A stretch of DNA of 64,000 nt from Anoplolepis gracilipes (GCF_047496725.1 NC_132975.1:12035501-12099500); one strand, 5' to 3'. Counted from the stretch's first letter, positions 11,371-22,860 are shown. The notes: generated by a model from the letters alone, not told the origin. Numbers and translations are program-made.

Positions 11371-12110
11371 CCTTTGGGCAGGGAAAGTCGATTATATTAC
11401 AGCCGTTACAGAGAAACTTTATGGATAAACGAAATCAATGAAGTTGTAAGGTATCGCTCGCGATGTTTCAATTGTAACAAGGTTACATCGATCGGTTATG
11501 AAATAAACGTGAATGCTGGTTGTATCAGACGTCAAAACTCGCATTGGCGCGTTGAACGGAAGCGTCTGTTGCCGATCACTTTCGTCTAATCGGAAACTGA
11601 TCTTAAAACTCGCATCGTCGCATTTGGCCGTATACGGAAATTTGAACGCTTTATCATAGCGCGATAAAAATTCGACGATAAATGTTAGTCGAACGTTTCG
11701 AAATAAAAACCTACACGTTTCGAGATTTCTATGCTTGTTGCAAAAGTGGATACGTATCTGAGTTACTGAATGTTTCTCGGCGATAAACGTTATAGCCGAA
11801 ATAATAAAATTCAGTCTGATAATATCGGCGTGAAACGCGCGTTCCGACGAGGATATTGTCCTCCGAGAAGAACAGCGTGCGATTTAACGCGCGTTCTTCT
11901 CGCGAGGGGATAAACGGGGATTCTCGATAACTCGCCGATTACCCGGACGGAACGTTTTACGAAGCGCATTACGCGACATAGTGGGCGACTAGAAAGGGGA
12001 TAATCTCGATTATCGACGCAGCGTTCGCTGGAAATTATGATCCTCGCAATCTGTCGTCGCGAATTTCGATCGGACGTGAAGGGACTTGTGAATACAATTT
12101 TATTCACTTA
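11370..12110. other. CpG-rich island, no gene supported
   Basis: A long GC-richer stretch with open frames on both strands (71 codons plus at 11374-11589; 98 codons minus at 11811-12107). Neither peptide resembles a family I know, and no convincing splice sites bound them. Confidence 0.5.
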
Positions 12111-12770
12111 ATACATGATTAAATTACTTCATATATGTAATTTGATTGAGTTTATCCATCTGCTTAAGAATTAATTTTGTCGAATTAGAAAAGTCTTATC
12201 TTTAATTATTCTCAAATTACATTTATGAAATAATTTAATCATATATCAAGCGGATCGAATTATATTTACAAGTTCCTTTTACATCTGATTAAAATTCGCG
12301 AATAATTATATTATCGGAATAATTATCGAAATGTATATCTTAAAATCTGTTCGTCGAATGATGGAAGAAAGATGAATATTAAATGCGAATGTTTAAATAA
12401 GTTCCTTAAAAATTATTAATTAGAACAAACTAGCATGTTTTCTTAAAATGTTCTGACCAAATTATTCTTTATCATTTGTCAAATTTTGATTTAATCAAAA
12501 AATTAAAGGATTAAATTTACATTTATTTCCCTACTTTTTAATATATTTAATCGAAAAATGGAATAACTTTATTATAGTTAAGAAAAAAGAAATATCATTC
12601 TTCAATCTCCCCATTTATAATTTTATCGCATTTTAAAGAGAATTGCAAAATTGTGGAGCAGAAAGTTTCTTTGCGTCCTTTCTAGCTTTATTCAAAGTGT
12701 TCATCCAATTCGAATTTACTCGAAAATATAATTCATTTTAGAATTCTTTTCCTTTCTTTTAAACATACGG
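12110..12770. other. AT-rich non-coding DNA
   Basis: No genes, tandem repeats or RNA-gene signals are seen. Confidence 0.7.
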
Positions 12771-13480
12771 GACGTAATGGGGTCGACCATAATCGGGTCG
12801 GCCGTGCTGCCGGTGAATTTCGCGCTTAAAATTACACGAATCCGGATAATGAGTCGCTTTTTTCTACGACGGAACAGTGGCGGTAAAACGGTACGCTCGT
12901 TTAAGCGCGGTACTTGAAATTTATCACTCGGCGATTCTTGCGTAGATAAATGGACAGTAAATCGCGGTATCGCAGCCCGCGCGCGACATGAGCGCGTTTC
13001 TCTTTCGCCGTCGTCCGATATCGCGAATTGGTTCAAACCGTACCGAAACTTTTTTTTTTTTTTTTCAGATACGTGTAAAAAAAAAGGGAGAATTAGAGAG
13101 ATACACACTCGCCAGCTCGCAATGAGCGATCGGGGAGAGGTGATGGGGAAGGGGCGGGAAATGAAGCACGTGTGAACGCTGCGCGCGGCATAAAATTCGG
13201 GGCTCCCCCGTATGGTGTATGTAAATTGCGTGCAGCGCGCGCGACGCGCATGAATTTAACTGCCGCCGCATGTAAATTCACAGCGCCGGTGCATGTAAAT
13301 TTTATTGCAATCAGCTATTGTAAACAGGATTACTGCGCGGATGCGACGCCGAAACCGACGAGATCGAGCCGGCTAGTCGATAGAATCGTACGAATATTTA
13401 GGATTCGAGGACATCTGGCCGCTAATAGGCAGGGGATGCTTTGTTGCTATCGAATTTAAGTATCGATAACTGAGAAGCAA
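12770..13480. other. CpG-rich island
   Basis: GC-rich, interrupted by a T run at 13050-13066. It holds a near-duplicate phrase GGGTCGACC / GGGTCGGCC at about 12780-12802 and a cluster of ATGTAAATT motifs at 13219-13301. Overlapping frames on both strands are most simply explained by base composition. Confidence 0.45.
13219..13301. promoter_or_regulatory. cluster of POU-like octamer sites
   Basis: ATGTAAATT occurs at 13219-13227, 13270-13278 and 13293-13301, with a related ATGAATTT at 13250, separated by GC-rich spacers. ATGTAAAT differs at one base from the POU-domain octamer ATGCAAAT. Three exact copies of a 9-mer within 83 bp is unlikely by chance in GC-rich DNA. Binding by a POU factor is inference. 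Confidence 0.3.
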
Positions 13481-15852
13481 CGCCGAATAGAAAATATCGA
13501 TATTCTGCGAAGTAAATACATTAACGATCTCTTATAGTTTAATTCTGATATGTGCCTCATATCAGTTTTATTACACAGCATATATACTAATTAGAGATTG
13601 ATTTTTATTATTCGCAATTTTACATTTCCTTTATTCTTTTCTCGTTACATATTACAAGCTATGTATCGACGCTAAAAAGTATAAAAATATTTTTAGAAAG
13701 ATATCGGGTAATATATAAATTTTCACTATTTAATAGAAAATGAGGAAAATTATCTCATTAAATTTAATTCTATTCCAAGGTTAGGTCATGCAATCTAAAA
13801 TGCAACTTGAATAAATCTCTCTGGGCATTGTCTTCCTTGTCTCTCGCATCAGTTGTGGTAACGTGCGGACTCTCGAAATAAGAGCGGAACTACTGCGTGT
13901 TTAATTTCGCGCAGTTGCGTTGCAAATTCAGTCGCCGGCGGTTCGCAGATTGCGCTTGCAAATATTTGTGCACCACGTACATTGAGCATTTTATCGGTGC
14001 TGATATTAAATAGCGAATATTAATTAGAAGAGAGAGAGAGAGAGAGAGAAAGATATCGAAATCGCAAACAAAAATGAAAGCGAAAGTTATAGTTTGTTTG
14101 TATAGTATAGTTTGTTTTATAATTTTTTAAAAATTACTACTTGAATTTTACAATAAAATACAGAAAATATTTGAATATGTGTGTTATATGTTTAAATTAA
14201 ACATAGATTAAAAGAGAGAATGTAACTTTCATTTTTATATCATATCCCAGTATATACCTGCTATAAAGTTTTTGTGCGGTTTTTAATTATGCAGAACGGA
14301 TTTCTGACGAACAAAAATTTTTTATCCTGCAGGGAAGAGATCTAGGTTTTTTTTTTATATCTGCATAAGTGTTTACGTATTCTGTTTTCTTCTGTAGTTG
14401 TAAACTGTGACACTAATTACATTCGTGTTTTATTAATATTTGCCCCAATAGTAATTCTGATCCATATAAATACATATCTGGACAAATGGAATTATTCCCG
14501 AGCTTACGATCTTTGGTTTCAAAGTGCTTTCGTGGATTGGCAAAAATCTTTTGCTCGAGCTCTCACTCGTCGTCGTTACTGATGCTGTTGTACATGTTTC
14601 CGAGCCTCGGTATTCAAAGCGCGCAATACGTAAGCGAAGCATGTAATCGACTATCTGTAAATCCTCTACAACTATCGGTAAATCCTCAGCGACGAATCTA
14701 TCGCAGATTTTCTCCCTCTCTCTACCTCTATCTTTCTCCATTTATCTATATATCTCTATTTCTTTTTCACGGTTGTCGCCGAATTTCGACTTTGTATTTA
14801 CTGAACTGTGTATTATAACCAGCAGAGTAAGTCGCTTTAGTTGTTGGCGTATCATCCCGTATATACATATCCGGCGGCGTAAAACCCAATAGAATTCACA
14901 GTCGGTCCCCGTTGGGATAGATGGGCAGAGAAGGAAGCGAATTTATTAAGTCCTACTAAATAATGCGTCGCGCCACGATACGCGGCCATATTTGCTACAG
15001 TTTTCATCGTAATTAACAAACAGCCGTGTTTATTTAAAATGTCATTTCTCAAAGATATGAAAAAAACTTGCTCCGGAAATAATAAACATATGGAAGAAAT
15101 TTGTAATAAGAATCGCAATAAAATGCAAATCTTTTAGGAGCATTTAGGGGGATTGCAAAATTTGAATCCTTACATACTTCCGCGCCATTTACCAAAATAC
15201 GATCGTTCTAATCTTACTAATCCAATTAGGCGAAACCAATTTGCGATACATAAGCGAAGATGGGGATGGGGAACATGGAACCATGGCCCTTTGGTCTAGC
15301 ACGATTGGCCAGGTATAAGATCGAATCTCGAGAGATCGTGCGTCGCACAAATGCGAGAGGGACCGTCTCATAATAGAGAAACGACGAAAAGTCAATCGCG
15401 ACGTTTACACGTCGACCGGCATGCGACGATATGGCCGATTCTAAAGGAGAATTCTTCGACGAGTCTTCTTCGGTGATAAAGAGGATTTAGATCGATTTAA
15501 GATTCCAATTTCCGGAGTTTTTCGCGGGATGGGTCTTCCCTTCTTGGCAACCCCCTCGAATACAACGTCGACGAAATCGGTGAAACGCTGCTGACATCTT
15601 GCATAGAAAAAGGGGTAAAACCGTGTTTTTCCAACTTTTCTATAATAGGTCTACTTTTTCTTGAGACATTTCAGTAAAATTTATAATCTTTTATATTCAC
15701 GTGTGGGCGTAATATGATTAAATTAATTAATTTATTAAATAAAATTTATTCAAAATACATTTAAAAAATGACGTGTGACAACGGTATATTTGTTAAAATA
15801 ATTTCAATAAAATTTAATTTTGATATTTATTCGAGAGATGAAATGAAAAGAA
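13480..15852. other. non-coding, no gene seen
   Basis: AT-rich with moderate CpG pockets at about 13850-13960 and 15280-15620. A (GA) tract lies at 14028-14050. Short open frames here match nothing I know. Confidence 0.6.
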
Positions 15853-15853
15853 C

Positions 15854-15911
15854 AATAAATAATGAATTATTGAATTTGTTTTCTTTATAAAATAATAAAT
15901 AATGAATTATT
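15854..15911. repeat. direct repeat, 40-bp period
   Basis: An 18-bp phrase, AATAAATAATGAATTATT, occurs at 15854-15871 and again at 15894-15911. Each copy contains the palindromic core AATAATGAATTATT-like sequence. Probably a local duplication. Confidence 0.75.
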
Positions 15912-15920
15912 TACTATTGC

Positions 15921-15923
<3 letters not shown>

Positions 15924-15984
<61 letters not shown>
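15924..15984. repeat. (GA)n microsatellite
   Basis: About 30 uninterrupted GA units, one of the longest perfect tracts in the window. Confidence 0.98.
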
Positions 15985-15988
<4 letters not shown>

Positions 15989-16158
15989 AAACAAATTTAA
16001 TTAAGATTATTTAAATAATAAAGGAGTTATTTATGAAATCAGTAATTTGTTGTTAAATTATATTTTCAAGATAGGTTTTGCGATAGGTTGATTTAAAAAA
16101 TGCTGAGATAAAAGATAGTTAAAGTATAAACGGACATCGCTGATATCCTACTCGATTT

Positions 16159-16182
16159 AAAAAAAAAAAAAAAAAAAAAAAA
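16159..16182. repeat. poly(A) run
   Basis: About 24 consecutive A. No retroposon body, target-site duplication or polyadenylation signal was seen beside it. Confidence 0.95.
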
Positions 16183-16359
16183 CAGTCATCTCTCTCGTTG
16201 CACGAATATTCAGTCACCTTTCTTTCTCTTTCTTTCTTAATCTTTAATCTTTTATCGTTTTCTAGTTTATCGCATTTCTAATCTGTTCTATTCTTTCTCG
16301 TCTTGCTGTTCTTTCACAATGAGAAGAACTGAGGGATTTTTATCCCCAACCGACGTTTA

Positions 16360-16435
16360 CTTTTTGCTACTCCGCGCCATATCTCCGCGCGGAGATTGTA
16401 ATTTTAATTCTGGCGGTTTTATACCTCTCGTGCGC
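16360..16435 (+). repeat. module C, copy 1
   Basis: Shares an ordered series of phrases with 17110-17180: TTTACTTTTTGC, then a CGC/TCTCCGC stretch, then GTAATTTTAATTC followed by GGCGGTTTT. The two copies are about 755 bp apart in the same orientation and sit downstream of a pyrimidine-rich stretch in each case. The alignment was made by eye and contains small gaps. Confidence 0.5.
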
Positions 16436-16875
16436 CACATTGCGTTCGGAGACGCTTGTTTTATGCGTCTGTGTACGTTTGTGTGCGGATCTATGGTTCG
16501 TATATCACACGTGTGGCTAGCTCTTCGTCGAACACTTCTCCGTTTTTTTTTCTTCTCGCGATTTTCTTGCAGCTCGATGCGATCCTTATCCGTTGGGACG
16601 TTCGTAGTTCTTAGACGTTTTCCGGTAAGCGTTTCGCCTGCGTTGCAGTTGTAATTTTAATTCCTACGAGTCTCTTTCTTTGAATCTCTCCTTTTTATAC
16701 AGCCAATTGTCCGTACAATTGCGTCGCGGTATTGATCGCTCGGGTTAAATTTCAGCAGTATTTACCTAGTTTTGTTTTTCCGCGATCCTTTCCAAACTCT
16801 CTTTTACGGATTCTCCATTTCCTTACCGTATTTCTTATCGTATCGGCACTCCATCTGGCTTTAGAGGTTACTTAG

Positions 16876-17000
16876 ATTGCGGAAGATCGAGATTTAAGAC
16901 AGCCAGATGGACACTACTGGTTCTCCCAGATCCTAGTCGGCTAGATCCGAATTACCAATCTTCGTTCTCATCGTTTCTTTTTTTGCCATCTTCTCTTCCC
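16876..17000 (+). repeat. module D, copy 1
   Basis: Shares with 17905-18045 the ordered phrases AGATCGAGATTT, CACTAC, TAGTCGG, GATCCGAATTACCA and then a TTCTTTTTTT-type pyrimidine tract. It precedes module C copy 2, so D, pyrimidine tract, C and an AT spacer seem to form one unit of about 1 kb. Confidence 0.55.
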
Positions 17001-17109
17001 TTCGTATTTTCGCCCAGTCTTCCTATGCTTCCTATCTCTCTCTTTCTGTCTCTCTGTCGCGAAGTCTCTCATTTTGTTCTCCCTTTTACCCCTCCCCTCC
17101 CCTCACCTA

Positions 17110-17185
17110 CCTACTTTTTGCCGCGTATCCCATCCGCTGGAATTCTAATTTTAATTCCGCGGCTTTTGGCTTTGCCTCGCCGCAG
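17110..17185 (+). repeat. module C, copy 2
   Basis: Contains CTACTTTTTGCC, then CCGCTGGAATTCTAATTTT and CCGCGGCTTTTGG, paralleling copy 1 at 16360. Confidence 0.5.
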
Positions 17186-17199
17186 TCTATCCGTATAAT

Positions 17200-17900
17200 C
17201 GTCCGCAAAATTAGATAGCGAACTAATCTTGTTTCAGCGTATTCTACAAAACGCACTTTGCACTATTATACTGAAGCAATTAAAAGGTTCTTAACTCTTA
17301 TGGAAATGTATTTTATTTTAAGTCCAAAAATTGGAGCTATAAATTATGTTGGTCAACATTTATAAATTGGAAAAAGATAATATATTATGTTATTTATTAT
17401 GTTTTATATTGTATTGTTTTAAGACACTATATTACTGTATGATTTTTTTAAAACATGGTTAGGTAATAGAATATTTAAATGTTACTGCAAATTAGTTTTT
17501 TGTTTTTAATTTTTGTCTTGATTAATGTAACGTATAATTTATGAAAAATTTGTGTGGCGAAAATTAGATATCACATATATCTATATAACGTCTACGATAT
17601 GAATAATTTTCTAAAAATAACACAACCTTAACTTTATAAGATGATAAATTTAAAGAATGTAGAATCACACATCACACGTCCATGCGATAATATTTGTTTT
17701 AATAAGACTTTCAAAGTCCCTGCACCCCGTACTATATCCGAGGCGGCTTATGTGTTCATCTATCCACACATTCATACGCGTAATCTTGCTTTTATTCTGA
17801 CAATGGGATATGTTCGCGACATACTTTCGAATCAGGTCGGATATTATGTGCACGATGCTTTATCCTATAACGAGCTATCCGGCTTTTAAGGTCTACTTAA
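17200..17900. other. AT-rich spacer
   Basis: Lies between repeat modules. An 82-codon plus-strand frame at 17641-17889 has no recognisable homologue and I did not call it. No other features are seen. Confidence 0.6.
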
Positions 17901-17904
17901 ATCG

Positions 17905-18045
17905 AGTAAGATCCAGATTTTAGCGAAGGGGGTACAAGAGCGAGTCGGCCACCACTAGTGCCCGGGGTTTGAGTGGATAGTCGAGTCGATCCAAATTACC
18001 AGCCTCGGCTTTCTTCCTCTTCTTTTTTTTCCCCTCTTTCATTCG
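17905..18045 (+). repeat. module D, copy 2
   Basis: Contains GAGCGAGTCGGCCACC, CCCGGGGTTTGAGTGG, GATCCAAATTACCAGCCTCGG and then a TTCTTCCTCTTC pyrimidine tract. The first two phrases recur almost unchanged in copy 4 (20084 onward). The third recurs in copy 1. Confidence 0.6.
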
Positions 18046-18830
18046 TCGTCCCCTCACGCCACTCCATCCCCTTTATCTTCCACCACTTCTCTCGCCCATC
18101 TCCGTAGATATTCTTCTTTTCTTTTTACCCAACCCTCGTCTTCATTGTTGTCTTTCTTCTCCACCCTCGCCGGGTATATTCCTTTCACCCGTCCCCAGTA
18201 GGTAGCTTCCTCATTTTCATTTACTTTTTCTTTATTTACTTTTTTATATCTGCATTCTATCTCGTGTCCTTCTGACTGGTGTCGACCACCAGCAATGGCC
18301 ACTGTGTATTCCGAGTATCGCGCTCGTAACCACCCGAGCACTCCAGGATTTTCGCATGGTTGAGATGAAGAGTTACGAGATCGTCGCATTTTTCTCGTTA
18401 CATTGCGATGACGTGACTGGCCCTTCTCTAGACATCCAAGACTCTTCTCATTTATTAGACAGAGAAATAGAGGCATTCAGTTTTTATCCTGGGATTAAAT
18501 TTAATAATGATTAGAAATGATATATAATATGACTCTTACAAAACTTGAAATACTTACGAATATTTAATTTTAAATTAAAACTGAATCGAAAAAAAACTTT
18601 GATCGAAGATAACTTAAAATAAGCTTTTAAGATTAACAGCGAGATATAAATGAAATAGATAGAAATTTTATTAAAAATCTAAATAACTGTTCTTACTTTT
18701 TTACGTAAATAATTTAATAACTGACATATCTAATATAAGTTGCACACAAATTATAAAAGAAAATATTACGAGAGATCACAGATTCACAGATTATATCGTT
18801 ATCATCCTGTGTTTGACACGATAAAAAAAA
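18046..18830. other. non-coding between repeat modules
   Basis: Pyrimidine-rich to about 18290, including a weak match to module C around 18220-18270, then AT-rich. The 140-codon minus-strand frame at 18054-18476 is lysine/glutamate-rich because it lies opposite the pyrimidine tract, so I did not call it. Confidence 0.55.
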
Positions 18831-18831
18831 A

Positions 18832-18960
18832 TTCCCCAGATAGAATCTCGTGGTTTCAGCAACTGCTCTGGGATTATCTTTCGCAACTCACATTCGACAC
18901 CCTAAATTACTTGTCACGATGTTTTTTCCGCGCGTGTCTTTTTTTCCCCTTTTTTTTGTC
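18832..18960 (+). repeat. module D, copy 3 (weak)
   Basis: TTCGACACCCTAAATTACTTG and the following TTTTTTTCCCC tract parallel the GATCCAAATTACCAG-plus-pyrimidine-tract order of copy 2. The 5' half is poorly conserved. It is placed mainly by order and spacing, about 0.93 kb after copy 2. Confidence 0.35.
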
Positions 18961-20040
18961 GATCTCCTTCGTTGATTGTTATTTGTGTTTTTCTGGGATT
19001 TCCTTCGACGCCCGCCACGATGTCGGCCTTCTTTTTTGCTGTCATCCTTCCTTAGCAGCCTCCGTTCGCTTTTTCTTTTGTCCAATTGCTATGTACATTT
19101 TTAGCGTCCAATCTCGTCCGGCTTTGATGCTCCTAAAGCTCTTTTCTCCTTATCTCTTGGTTCCTTTATCTAGCCTTCATCGAGCGAGAGTCTCATTTAA
19201 AAAATGCATTATTATCTGCGGATTATGTGTGTATATGTGTATGTGTATATATAAACTACGTTTTGCGTGTCGACGGCCTGTGCAAACGATAGAATTCAGA
19301 ATTAAATATTTCTTCGACCAACTCAACCGTCCTTTTCCCTCCTTTGTCAATTCTTTATTCTCTCTTTGACCGTGATCTCCTTTCTCTTTTGCTATAATTT
19401 ACTATTCTATTCTGCTTCTCTTTCGAGCACGTCGCCTTTGCTTACCATAAATTACTCTTTCGTTACCCTGGGCGCACTAATCGATCTCGCTCGCGCCTTT
19501 ATCTTTCTACTGAAACTTTCGACGGCAGCCCCGTTCCATTCCTTTGCCTCTGCATCTTCTTTCAACCCCACTCTGTCGACGGCACGTCCATATTCCGCCT
19601 CTCCTGGATGGTCTGCGGTCCATCGAGTCTAAGATCCAGATCTCCGTGGAAATACCTTCGTCTAGAACCCTCCGGACTATCCCCGGCTCTTCACGATCTT
19701 TCGTTCTCTCGACCATCCCTTGCTTCTACGCTCTTCAGGCACTCGCTGCACTCTCGTCTTTCTTCCCCCTTTCACTCTACATCTCATCGTCGTTTCTTTT
19801 TCTTTCTCTTTCGGTTTTTTTTTTTCCATCTCGTTCACCCTCGGTCTCCGCCTTCTCGTAAGGAAGGTCGTAATTGGCCCTTCGGCCACGAGCGACCGCG
19901 GCGGAAAGCAGCCGACAGAGCGAACTCTCTGGATAGAGTAGGAAAGGATTGAGGGTTGTGCGGGATAGGGTAATAGCGGCGGCGGTAGCGGTAGCGAGAG
20001 AGATCCTCGGGAGTGTCTACCCTATATCACGGGGACTGCT
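18961..20040. other. pyrimidine-rich non-coding stretch
   Basis: The plus strand is dominated by T and C for most of this length. The long plus-strand frames here (209 codons at 18740-19369 and several shorter ones) are phenylalanine/serine/leucine-rich as expected from such DNA. No domain or family is recognisable. Confidence 0.55.
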
Positions 20041-20181
20041 AGGAAGTACAAGGGACACGGGGCTCTTCGTTCTATCCTCCTGGGAGCGAGCCGGCCATCC
20101 CGCTGCTCTGAACTTTACCCGGGGTGAGATATGCAGAAATTAAATATTCATTCGGGTTACCGGCCCCTCGGTCCCTATTTC

Positions 20182-20190
<9 letters not shown>
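20041..20190 (+). repeat. module D, copy 4
   Basis: GAGCGAGCCGGCCATC (from 20084), CCCGGGGTGAGAT (from about 20119) and TTCGGGTTACCGGCCCCTCGG (from about 20151) repeat the order seen in copy 2. They are followed, as there, by a pyrimidine tract, here the (CT)n at 20187. Confidence 0.5.

Positions 20191-20246
<56 letters not shown>
20187..20246. repeat. (CT)n microsatellite
   Basis: About 30 CT units. It occupies the position of the pyrimidine tract that follows each other module D copy, suggesting it expanded from that tract. Confidence 0.98.
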
Positions 20247-20248
<2 letters not shown>

Positions 20249-20430
20249 ATTTTCCATTTTCTCACTCTCGCGTATGTATCGTCTCCCCCGACTCTTTTTC
20301 TTCTAACCCTTCCCGGAAGTAATGCTCTGGCTCGAAGCCAGTTCCGTCAAGCTTTTCGTGTTCGACATTCTTCATCTCGGCATCACGTGCATCGTAGAAA
20401 GATGTGGAGTGATGGTATGCACAAGTATAT

Positions 20431-20692
20431 ACGGGTGTCTTAAAAGTCGCTCATATTTTTTAAAAGGGGTAGGAATAAAAATGAGAAGGATGATAAAAAA
20501 ATTTGACATTACAAACGATTGAGCAGCCAAGAATTTTGTCTGAAAATTATATAATTTCCTCACTGGCATCTTACATTTCATAGACTCTTGTTATTTGTGA
20601 AAATATTTAACATTGAGATGTATGCAGAAATTAACACTTAAATCCAACTCGGCCGCCAAACAGTCCGTCGATAATACTTTTGTGACATCCTG
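20431..20692. mobile_element. candidate non-autonomous DNA transposon remnant
   Basis: The left end ACGGGTGTCTTAAAAGT (20431-20447) and the reverse complement of the right end at 20675-20692 (ACAGGATGTCACAAAAGT) agree at about 14 of 18 positions. A TA dinucleotide lies just outside each end, as expected for TA-targeting elements such as Tc1/mariner. The 230-bp interior has no transposase frame. An inverted-repeat pair of this quality could arise by chance, so the call is tentative. Confidence 0.35.
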
Positions 20693-21360
20693 TGTACAAT
20701 CCTTCTGTATCATCATCCTCGCATCCGTCACCCTCTCCTTCTCGTCTCGTTGTCCCGCTTTCTTTTCTCAGAATCCAAGGACCTGCACAGAATCGAGACC
20801 GTGGCGCGCATATTGCGCCAGAAACGTACCTGTTGAACCAGCCGCCGACTTCGATGAAATAATGACGAGTGGCTTATGCGCCGTCTGCAGCCATCGCCGG
20901 CGGCAGCGGGGGACGATAAGGGGTCGGGTGTGGAGACGGTGAAAGGGAGCGAGCGAGCGAGCGAGGAGGAGCAGGATGCAGACGTGCTGCGTTGTGCAAT
21001 GTGCCTCGCGGCTTGCTCCCTCCTACTTCCTACTGTAACCGACAAAGTATTCTCCGTCAACGTAGAATTGGCGTGGTTCTCTCTACACTCTTCATCCTGA
21101 ACACATTCTGCGGGATAAACGCGGCTACGGTTTCGAAGAGACGAAACGCGTCGTTTGGGATAAAAGGATTTGTTTTACTACGCCGCGGTGAAGAGGGGAG
21201 CGAAGACAGGGACGAGATTTGAATAACGTCGTGCCGTCGTACAACGATGAAACGCTAAATTGTCGGAATCGTGCGACCGATAATTTGCACCGCCGTCGAC
21301 ATCGTTGCGGTGTTTTATGGTTCGAATTGCTTTCTCGGCCGCCCCCGTCTACTTTCTAGA
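20640..21360. other. CpG-rich island
   Basis: GC-rich with open frames on both strands (109 codons plus at 20613-20942; 110 codons minus at 20728-21060). A long pyrimidine tract ends TTTTCTCAG at 20763-20771, a good acceptor, but the only nearby donor (GTACCT at 20826) is weak. No family is recognised. It could be a small exon or simply a GC island. Confidence 0.4.
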
Positions 21361-22860
21361 ATATTCTACAACTCTAAATACATTCATAAATAAAAGTTTT
21401 CACTGAAGACCGAAGTGAGTGAAGGGAAAGAGAAATTAAAGTAATAGTTAAAAATTTAAAAGTTTAAAAAATGTATCAACACTATGAAAAAAATATGTAC
21501 TAAAACAGTATTGTTCTTATAAAGATTTAAAAGTAATTGTTTAGTTTAAGTGACTAAATAAAATATTTATACAAATACAATCGCGATGTTTATTATGTTT
21601 ATTTCAAATAAATATATAACATGTATCTAACCATGAATATATTCTCTGGTAAAAATTGATAACTATTTATACTTTTCTGCAATTATCATAATTAATATTC
21701 TATGATGACGAATTTTATTCAAAGCAACAGTGTGTGATTAAATAATTGCTTTGTGATTATTAAATATTGAGATTGAAACTCTATTGAAGATTTTTAGAAA
21801 AGATTAAAAAAATAAAAATTTCAGTAAGTCACGTCACATTTTCAAATTAAACTTCAGAGTTTTAACAAAACATGGTAATTTTAATAATAAACTTGCCAAA
21901 TAAGGCTTTCAAAAATTTTAATTGAATTTTAGCAGCTTAAATGATCAGATATTTCTCGATATTTTTTTTTCTCAAATATACTTTAAATCTATAGTAAATG
22001 TACAGATTTTTGCGAAGAAAAAAAGATGGGGCTTATAATATTTCCTCACACAATTTATTTATATTCTTTTCAAACCTTTAACTATCAATGACTTGACGTT
22101 ACAAAAACGAATGTGTCCATTGACTTTACGATGATTCGATACTACACTCTAGCGCTGCGAATGTTTCATAGATATAAAAATGCATGAGAAAATAAAATTC
22201 TTTTCGAATGTTCCGGCTTCTCGCCAGTGGCGGTAATATCTCGATTCCTATCCTACGGTGATCTCACGTACCTGTTTCATGACATCGTTTCAATGCCGGT
22301 TCGAGAAGTAACGATTTGTAGGAATGCGCGCTCTTTCCGCGTTTGTGATTCATCGTCGTCGATTCGTCATTTCCGTTTTATTGCGGTTACCACAAAAAAG
22401 TTATGTAAAAATAAGAATGTACTTGAAAAATGTATAGAATGTATAGAATGTTGAAACTTATCAGTTTGCGGGATAATTTTATCGCATTTATATTGTATTC
22501 CATTATAAATTTTCCTACGTTACCTAATAATGTATCGCGTTTTATCATTACTTTTTGCTTTAACTCATCTATTCTTTAAGATAATTACAAATTGATTTTA
22601 TAATAAAGCTATTGATAATAAAGTGAATCAGAAGTTGTGACTGATTAAAGTTTAACTTCCAAGAAGTTTAAAATTTTGACGAAAAATGAATTTTTAATCC
22701 TCTAAGAAATTTATAGATAGTCGATGTAAAATGTAAAATGCGCTTATCTTATAATGAGAAGCTTTATAAAATACTGGAGAAAGACACATTAATCTTTTAA
22801 AATACATGAAATTGCCTAAAATTATCGACGTTTTGCATAAATTCTGCCCGATAACGAAAG
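21361..22860. other. AT-rich non-coding DNA
   Basis: No gene is seen. Minor tandem duplications occur at 22430-22450 (TGTATAGAA twice) and about 22725-22740. A small CpG pocket lies at 22200-22370. Confidence 0.65.

Noticed and set aside
15280..15350. tRNA-like GGTCTAGC...GATCGAATCTC order
   Set aside because: Arms do not pair as a cloverleaf and the T-arm is off consensus.
16159..16182. Poly(A) run as the tail of a processed pseudogene or SINE
   Set aside because: No coding remnant, tRNA-like head or target duplication is visible beside it.
18740..19369. 209-codon plus-strand frame
   Set aside because: Lies in pyrimidine-rich repeat-module DNA. Its Phe/Ser/Leu-rich composition follows from the DNA bias and there is no domain.
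22262..22285. Minus-strand AAACAG|GTACGT recursive-splice-like site
   Set aside because: It lacks a pyrimidine tract.
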